Of a DNA stretch of 64,000 nucleotides, positions 59,499 to 64,000 are shown piece by piece. The DNA is from an uncultured Roseibium sp. Its GTDB lineage: Bacteria > Pseudomonadota > Alphaproteobacteria > Rhizobiales > Stappiaceae. How positions within the stretch are numbered: position 1 is the stretch's first letter; the number at the start of each line of letters is the position of its first letter. Position numbers and translations under genes: made by a program. Location: contig NZ_OY780956.1 in the NCBI RefSeq assembly GCF_963675985.1, forward strand, positions 1 through 64,000, read 5' to 3'. The notes below the pieces were generated by a model. That model had not been told where the DNA came from, did not search any database, and was given only the letters and a program-made list of their open reading frames with translations.

Positions 59499-60278
59499 AT
59501 GAGAAACGGCCTGAGAGCCCGCCTTGCTGCGGACCGTCCCTGCGTCAACGGCTGGCTGTCCATGTCAAATGGCTACGGCGCCGAACTGATGACGCGCTGC
59601 AGCTGGGACAGCCTCACCGTAGATTTGCAGCATGGCGTCCATGACTATGCGTCGATGGTCGCCTGTTTTCAGGGGATCAGATTTTCGGGCATTCCGCCTC
59701 TTGCGCGGGTGGCTTCGCTGGATAGCGGCATGATCGGCAAGGCGCTGGATGCCGGCGCCTGGGGGATCATCTGCCCGATGATCAACTCGCGCCAGGAAGC
59801 GGCCGACTTTGTTTCCGCCTGTCTCTATCCGCCCCTTGGGCGCCGGTCCAACGGTCCCAACCGCGCCGCAGGATATGGCGAACCGCAGGCGAGTTACCAA
59901 AGTTTCGCAAACGAGGAAGTACTCGTCATACCCATGATCGAAACGGGGGAGGCCGTGGAGTCGCTCGACGACATCCTGGATGTGCCAGGCGTCAGCGGCG
60001 TCTATATCGGCCCCAGCGATCTGGCGGTCTCCATGGGCCACCCGCCTACCTTTGATACCGAAATACCTGAAATCCTTGCCATATACCGACGGATCGTTGC
60101 TGCCACGCATCGGCGTGGCCAATTTGCAGGCATACACTGCCTGAGCGCCGACTATGCGGCACGAATGACGCAAATGGGACTTCAGCTCGTGACCATTTCC
60201 AGCGATGGATTGCTGATGACCGCTGGCGCACTTCAGGCACTTGATCGGTTTCGTTCAGGGATAGGAGAACGAGAATGA
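59499..60278 (+). CDS. HpcH/HpaI-family aldolase
   Basis: A 259-residue class II aldolase of the HpcH/HpaI type, which cleaves 2-keto-3-deoxy or 4-hydroxy-2-oxo acids to pyruvate or succinic semialdehyde plus an aldehyde. The motifs DLQHGVHDY (near 44-52, the HG base), ICPMINSRQEAADFV (near 90), VIPMIETGEAVESLDDIL (metal Glu near 150) and VYIGPSDLAVSMGHPP (metal Asp near 173) are present. The start at 59499 precedes MRNGLRARLAADRP. Its stop overlaps the following RidA gene by 4 bp. With the lactonase it may take a lactone-derived keto acid. Confidence 0.9.
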   Translation: MRNGLRARLAADRPCVNGWLSMSNGYGAELMTRCSWDSLTVDLQHGVHDYASMVACFQGIRFSGIPPLARVASLDSGMIGKALDAGAWGIICPMINSRQEAADFVSACLYPPLGRRSNGPNRAAGYGEPQASYQSFANEEVLVIPMIETGEAVESLDDILDVPGVSGVYIGPSDLAVSMGHPPTFDTEIPEILAIYRRIVAATHRRGQFAGIHCLSADYAARMTQMGLQLVTISSDGLLMTAGALQALDRFRSGIGERE

Positions 60279-60745
60279 CCATGCCGCCATCCCAACGACT
60301 GTCCTCCCTCGGCCTGATGCTGCCAACCATGCGCGTTCCCGTCGGAAATTTCATCATGGCAAGACGGTATGGCGATCTTTTGTTCCTGTCGGGCCAGGGA
60401 CCGACGACCGCCGATGGCTTGAAAATGACGGGCAAGGTCGGCGCGGAGGTGTCGATAGACGAAGCCTACGGCCATGCGCGCCTGGTAACGCTGAACCTGC
60501 TTGCGGCTATCGATGCCCATCTCGGCTCGATCGATCAAGTCGATGCGATCGTCAAGGTTCTCGGATTCGTCAACGCTGCGCCTGACTTTGGAGATCACCC
60601 GGCCGTCATTAATGGTTGCTCGGATCTGCTGATCGACATTTTCGGCAAGGCATGCGGTCAACACGCCCGTGCGGCGATCGGTGCCGGCAGCCTACCTTCC
60701 GGGATCACCGTCGAAATCGAAATGGTTGTGGGCTGCCGCGCGTAA
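60275..60745 (+). CDS. RidA/YjgF-family protein
   Basis: A 156-residue RidA-superfamily protein, second in the window. It has LLFLSGQGPTTADG near 35-48, AYGHARLVTLNLLAAIDAHLGSIDQVDAIVKVLGFVN near 69-105, and ARAAIGAGSLPSGITVEIEMVVGC near 132. The ARAAIGAGSLP segment retains the catalytic Arg and the usual LP, so imine deaminase activity is plausible, more than for the 56371 protein. It is co-translated with the aldolase and lies 52 bp before the GntR gene. Confidence 0.88.
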   Translation: MTMPPSQRLSSLGLMLPTMRVPVGNFIMARRYGDLLFLSGQGPTTADGLKMTGKVGAEVSIDEAYGHARLVTLNLLAAIDAHLGSIDQVDAIVKVLGFVNAAPDFGDHPAVINGCSDLLIDIFGKACGQHARAAIGAGSLPSGITVEIEMVVGCRA

Positions 60746-60797
60746 AAAGCGGGCAGCATCTCCAATCCCTTTCAAACTCTCAGAACAGTCATGACGC

Positions 60798-61502
60798 ATG
60801 AAAAGTCAGAAAACGGCCTTCGACACCACGAACCTCAGCCTTTCCCAGCAAATCTATGAGCGGTTACGACTGTCCCTGATGGCGGGCAGATATCCTCCGG
60901 GCTCCCGCCTGAACATTAGCCGGTTGGCCCAGGAATTCGGCGTTTCCGCGACACCTGTGCGCGAGGCGGTGGTGCAACTCGTACGGGAGCAAGCGCTCGA
61001 GCTGCGCCGAGGTCATCAAGCCCGTGTGCCGGTGCCCGAGATCGCCCACTATATTCAGGTTCGGGAAACACGCGTACCTCTGGAACGTTTGGCGGCAGAG
61101 CTTGCCACCACGCACATCACCGATGAAGGGATCGATGAGCTGGAAGCACTGCACCGCAGCTATGTGACGTGCGAGGAGCGCGAGGACTGGCTGGGCGCGC
61201 TCGCAGCCAACCAGTCCTTCCACTTCCGTATCTACGAGGCATCGGCCAATCCGGTTCTGAAAAGCGTTCTGGAGAACTTCTGGCTCATCGCGGGGCCGTT
61301 CATAACCAATCAATATCCGGCCTTACGGAACGCTCATACGGATCCGCATCCGCATAATTCCCTGATCGAAGCCCTCCGCCGCCGTTCTGCGCCGGAGGCG
61401 GGCGACGCGCTGGTCAGAGACCTGAGGGATGGGTCTTATCACGTTGTGGCCTGGCTCAAGGCCAACAAGCTCCGTGCCGACGGCACGGTCGCTAAGGAAT
61501 GA
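60798..61502 (+). CDS. GntR-family regulator, FCD-type
   Basis: A 234-residue regulator of the FadR/VanR-type GntR subfamily. The winged helix is SQQIYERLRLSLMAGRYPPGSRLNISRLAQEFGVSATPVREAVVQLVREQAL (about 16-68). The C-terminal FCD effector domain shows ligand-binding His residues in HFRIYEASANPVL near 140 and HPHNSLIEALRRR near 188. It lies between the aldolase-RidA pair and a second importer, and the 14-mer TATATCGTATATCA occurs before both flanking units, so it probably represses both. Confidence 0.92.
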   Translation: MKSQKTAFDTTNLSLSQQIYERLRLSLMAGRYPPGSRLNISRLAQEFGVSATPVREAVVQLVREQALELRRGHQARVPVPEIAHYIQVRETRVPLERLAAELATTHITDEGIDELEALHRSYVTCEEREDWLGALAANQSFHFRIYEASANPVLKSVLENFWLIAGPFITNQYPALRNAHTDPHPHNSLIEALRRRSAPEAGDALVRDLRDGSYHVVAWLKANKLRADGTVAKE

Positions 61503-61546
61503 GAAGAACGATTAAGCGATTTTCCATTGCAAAGTGGGCATTATGC

Positions 61547-61565
61547 TATATCGTATATCATATAC
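61547..61565. promoter_or_regulatory. GntR-type operator candidate 2
   Basis: TATATCGTATATCA (61547-61560) is identical to the site at 59449. It overlaps the 13-bp palindrome GTATATCATATAC (61553-61565). The AAGGAG ribosome site of the permease follows at 61571. Confidence 0.6.
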
Positions 61566-61586
61566 CATTTAAGGAGATCCTTCGAC

Positions 61587-62528
61587 GTGCTTATGCTCTC
61601 CGCAAGACGCATACTCATGACAATTCCCGTCATGTTCATTGTCGCGTTGATCGTTTTCGGTCTTCTGTACCTGGCGCCGGGTGATCCCGCCGTCGTGTTT
61701 GCGGGCGATCAGGCAACCCCGGAGCAAATCGCCGCCATTCGCAGTCGTATGGGGCTCGACCAACCTTTTTTCATTCAATTCGTGACATGGCTCTGGAACA
61801 TTCTTCACGGCGATCTCGGACGCTCTCTTGTCAGCAATGTGCCGGTCACGCAGCTCATCGCCCAGCGGATCGGTCCGACCCTTTCGCTGACGACCCTGAC
61901 ATTGGTTTTTTCGGTGCTGACCGCCGTGCCGCTCAGTCTCTTTGCGGCTTGGCAGCGCGGCAAGCTTATCGATCGCGCCGTGATGCTGATGGGGGTTGCC
62001 GGTTTTTCGATCCCGGTATTCGTGCTGGCCTACTGCCTGTCTTACATTTTCGCCGTGGAACTGCGTTGGTTGCCGGTGCAAGGTTACAAGCCGCTGTCGG
62101 CAGGTATCTGGCCCTGGCTGCGCGGCCTGTTGCTGCCAGCCCTGGCGCTTGGATCGGGATACGTCGCGCTCATCTCACGGATCGGCAGAGCCTCGCTCGT
62201 TGAAGTTCTTCAACAGGACTATATCCGTACGGCGCGGGCGAAAGGCGGCGCGACCGTCACCATTCTATTCAGGCACGCCCTTAAAAACGCCGCCGTTCCC
62301 ATCGTAACCGTCGTCGGCTTGGGTATTGGACTGCTGATCGGCGGTGCCGTGGTGACCGAAACCGTCTTCGCGCTCCCCGGGATCGGTCGCCTCGCGGCCG
62401 ACGCGATTCTGAGGCGCGACTATCCGGTGATCCAGGGCGTCGTCCTGCTGTTTTCGTTCTCCTACATGCTGATCAACCTCCTGGTTGATCTGATCTACCC
62501 CTTCCTCGACCCCAGGATTCGCCATTGA
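61587..62528 (+). CDS. DppB-like ABC transporter permease, second system
   Basis: A 313-residue peptide/nickel-type permease with a GTG start at 61587, 10 bp from AAGGAG (an ATG at 61593 is possible). Membrane segments begin with ILMTIPVMFIVALIVFGLLYLA. The loop MGLDQPFFIQFVTWLWNILHGDLGRSL and the EAA region QQDYIRTARAKGGATVTILFRHALKN (about 209-235) are of the DppB type. It starts an operon that lacks a binding protein before it; one may lie past the window edge. Its TGA overlaps the TTG start of the next permease. Confidence 0.9.
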   Translation: MLMLSARRILMTIPVMFIVALIVFGLLYLAPGDPAVVFAGDQATPEQIAAIRSRMGLDQPFFIQFVTWLWNILHGDLGRSLVSNVPVTQLIAQRIGPTLSLTTLTLVFSVLTAVPLSLFAAWQRGKLIDRAVMLMGVAGFSIPVFVLAYCLSYIFAVELRWLPVQGYKPLSAGIWPWLRGLLLPALALGSGYVALISRIGRASLVEVLQQDYIRTARAKGGATVTILFRHALKNAAVPIVTVVGLGIGLLIGGAVVTETVFALPGIGRLAADAILRRDYPVIQGVVLLFSFSYMLINLLVDLIYPFLDPRIRH

Positions 62529-63430
62529 CCTCCCACACCACAACTCTTCCGCCTGTCGCGGCAGACTTGCCGGATATACTGGAAGAGCGCACGCTGCGCT
62601 CGGGCATTACCGGATTGGCCTTGAGGCATCTTTCCGTGACGGTGGGCCTCATCGGCCTCGGCCTCCTCCTGTTCATTGCCGTCGGTGCTCCATGGCTTGG
62701 AACAGTGGATCCTCTGGCCCTTAATCCGGCCCTGCGTATCAAGCCGCCGTCGCCTGAGCATTTCTTCGGGACAGACATGTTGGGGCGGGATCTGTGGTCA
62801 CGCGTTCTTTACGGCACGCGCGTCTCGCTCATCGTCGGCTTCTCGGTCGCCATGCTTGCGACGGCGATCGGCGCATTGCTCGGCATGGTCGCCGGCTTCA
62901 TCCGCACGACGGACATGGTGATCATGCGCGTGATGGATGCGGTCATGTCTATCCCGTCCATCCTGCTGGCAATCGCGCTTGTCGCTTTGACACGGCCGTC
63001 CGTCCTGAATGTCGTCATCGCGATCACGGTGGCGGAAATCCCACGTGTTGCCCGGCTTGTTCGGTCCGTCGTTCTTTCGCTCCGGGAGCTTTCCTATATC
63101 GAGGCCGGGATCGTTTCCGGATCGAGCCCCGCCCAAATCATCAGGCGTCATATCCTACCGAATGCCATCGCGCCCATCATCGTGCAGGCAACGTATATCT
63201 GTGCATCGGCCATGATTATCGAGGCCACGTTGTCCTTCATCGGAGCCGGGACACCTGCTTCCGTCCCGTCCTGGGGCAACATCATGGCGGAAGGCAGAGC
63301 GGTCTGGCAGGTCAGGCCCCTGATCATGCTCATCCCGGCGGCGTTCCTGTCCTTCACCGTTCTGGCGGTCAACATGGTCGGAGACGGTCTGAGAGACGCC
63401 CTTGATAGCAGACTGGTCAAGGATATCTGA
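62525..63430 (+). CDS. DppC-like ABC transporter permease, second system
   Basis: A 301-residue permease with an unusual TTG start at 62525 overlapping the previous stop. The helix VTVGLIGLGLLLFIAVGAPWLG is near 38-59, the family motif HFFGTDMLGRDLWSRVLYGTRVSL near 78-101, and the EAA loop LRELSYIEAGIVSGSSPAQIIRRHILPNA near 188-216. It forms the channel with the upstream permease. The next ATPase gene follows after 1 bp. Confidence 0.9.
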   Translation: MTSHTTTLPPVAADLPDILEERTLRSGITGLALRHLSVTVGLIGLGLLLFIAVGAPWLGTVDPLALNPALRIKPPSPEHFFGTDMLGRDLWSRVLYGTRVSLIVGFSVAMLATAIGALLGMVAGFIRTTDMVIMRVMDAVMSIPSILLAIALVALTRPSVLNVVIAITVAEIPRVARLVRSVVLSLRELSYIEAGIVSGSSPAQIIRRHILPNAIAPIIVQATYICASAMIIEATLSFIGAGTPASVPSWGNIMAEGRAVWQVRPLIMLIPAAFLSFTVLAVNMVGDGLRDALDSRLVKDI

Positions 63431-63431
63431 C

Positions 63432-64000
63432 GTGGCCCTTCTCCAAGTAGAAAATCTTCAAACCCACTTTCGCACACCCCGGGGCATCAATCGCGCCGTT
63501 GAGGGGCTGAGCTTCTCCGTCGAGGCGGGCGAAACACTTGCAATTGTTGGGGAGTCCGGCTGCGGCAAGTCGGTCACCTCGATGTCGATCATGCGGCTCT
63601 TGCCGCCGGAAGTCGCGAAAAGCGTCGGACGGATCACCTTCAATGGCCGCAATCTGCTGGATCTCCGGGAAGCGGAGATGCGCGGCATCAGGGGCAACGA
63701 GATCGGCATGATCTTCCAAGAGCCGATGACCAGCCTCAACCCTGTCCTGACTGTTGCGGAGCAGGTCGAGGAAACCATAGCCCTGCATCAGAAGGTGCCG
63801 CGGGCCGAATTGAAAAGGCGCGCGCTGGAGATGTTGGAATTGGTCGGCATTCCCGATGCATCGCGGAGAATGCGGGAATATCCTCATCAACTGTCGGGCG
63901 GGATGCGTCAGCGCATCATGATTGCGCTGGCCCTTGCCTGTCGTCCCAAACTTCTGATCGCCGACGAACCGACAACAGCGCTCGATGTGACCATACAAGC
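63432..64000 (+). CDS. DppD-like ABC transporter ATP-binding protein, partial
   Basis: The first 189 residues are visible from GTG 63432. Walker A GESGCGKS is near 37-44, Q-loop MIFQEPMTSLNPVLTV near 93-108, signature LSGGMRQR near 154-161 and Walker B LLIADEPTTALD near 175-186. The window cuts the gene there. It is the ATPase of the second importer. Confidence 0.92.
   Translation, partial: MALLQVENLQTHFRTPRGINRAVEGLSFSVEAGETLAIVGESGCGKSVTSMSIMRLLPPEVAKSVGRITFNGRNLLDLREAEMRGIRGNEIGMIFQEPMTSLNPVLTVAEQVEETIALHQKVPRAELKRRALEMLELVGIPDASRRMREYPHQLSGGMRQRIMIALALACRPKLLIADEPTTALDVTIQ

Noticed and set aside
1..64000. tRNA, rRNA and CRISPR arrays
   Set aside because: I saw no regularly spaced repeats, no rRNA sequence and no tRNA-like TTCGANNC arm in a convincing fold. 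A small tRNA cannot be fully excluded by eye.

Overview
The window is high-GC DNA of an alphaproteobacterium, probably of the Hyphomicrobiales or Stappiaceae type. It comes from a secondary replicon. A complete repABC replication/partition cassette, with three copies of the palindrome GTTGACAGCTGTCAAC and a counter-transcribed RNA, lies at about 11.8-16.3 kb. I saw no rRNA, tRNA or CRISPR. Most of the cargo is transport and catabolism of nitrogen compounds.

Layout. (1) 0.1-11.1 kb: a LysR regulator facing a minus-strand set: thiamine-diphosphate enzyme, Tat-exported binding protein with a PotABC-like importer, hydantoin-racemase relative, two PuuE-like deacetylase-fold proteins, M20 hydrolase and ureidoglycine aminohydrolase. 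This looks like ureide or hydantoin import and breakdown. (2) 11.4-20.7 kb: plasmid core, with an IS6 remnant, repABC, one broken and one intact Phd/VapC-type toxin-antitoxin pair, a tyrosine recombinase beside a 35-bp lox-like inverted repeat, and a DUF1403-ScpB pair. (3) 20.9-30.1 kb: a zinc-limitation cluster with znuA, zur-znuC-znuB, a second Fur-family gene, two COG0523 GTPases, folE and hisI paralogs, decayed ribD and sufE, and Zur-type palindromes. (4) 30.2-36.6 kb: IS6 and IS66 remnants, Rrf2 regulator with a thioredoxin-reductase-like flavoprotein, PoxB-like enzyme and MFS carrier. (5) 36.7-58.4 kb: a large probable IclR regulon with a deacetylase-fold protein, M19 dipeptidase, aldehyde dehydrogenase, PLP enzyme, soxBDAG-type oxidase, class III aminotransferase, oligopeptide-type ABC importer, cytosolic gamma-glutamyltransferase relative, RidA relative and glutamine-synthetase-like ligase. 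(6) 58.5-64 kb: SMP-30 hydrolase, HpcH-type aldolase, RidA, GntR regulator and a second oligopeptide-type importer cut by the window edge.

How the genes work together. Region 5 has the parts of a gamma-glutamylation route comparable to Puu putrescine degradation: a glutamine-synthetase-like ligase, an FAD oxidase, an aldehyde dehydrogenase, a gamma-glutamyl-bond enzyme without signal peptide, and an aminotransferase. The oxidase is of the four-subunit sarcosine oxidase type. A GAACAWAAGTTC-like motif recurs before the deacetylase/dipeptidase pair, the IclR gene, the aldehyde dehydrogenase operon and the importer, so it may be the IclR operator. Region 3 fits zinc sparing: uptake, metal chaperones and paralogs of zinc-dependent enzymes. 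Region 2 combines partition, a candidate site-specific resolution system and an SMC-accessory-like pair, all plausibly serving plasmid maintenance.

Limits. All functions are inferred from reading the sequence, and substrates of the catabolic clusters are not determined.
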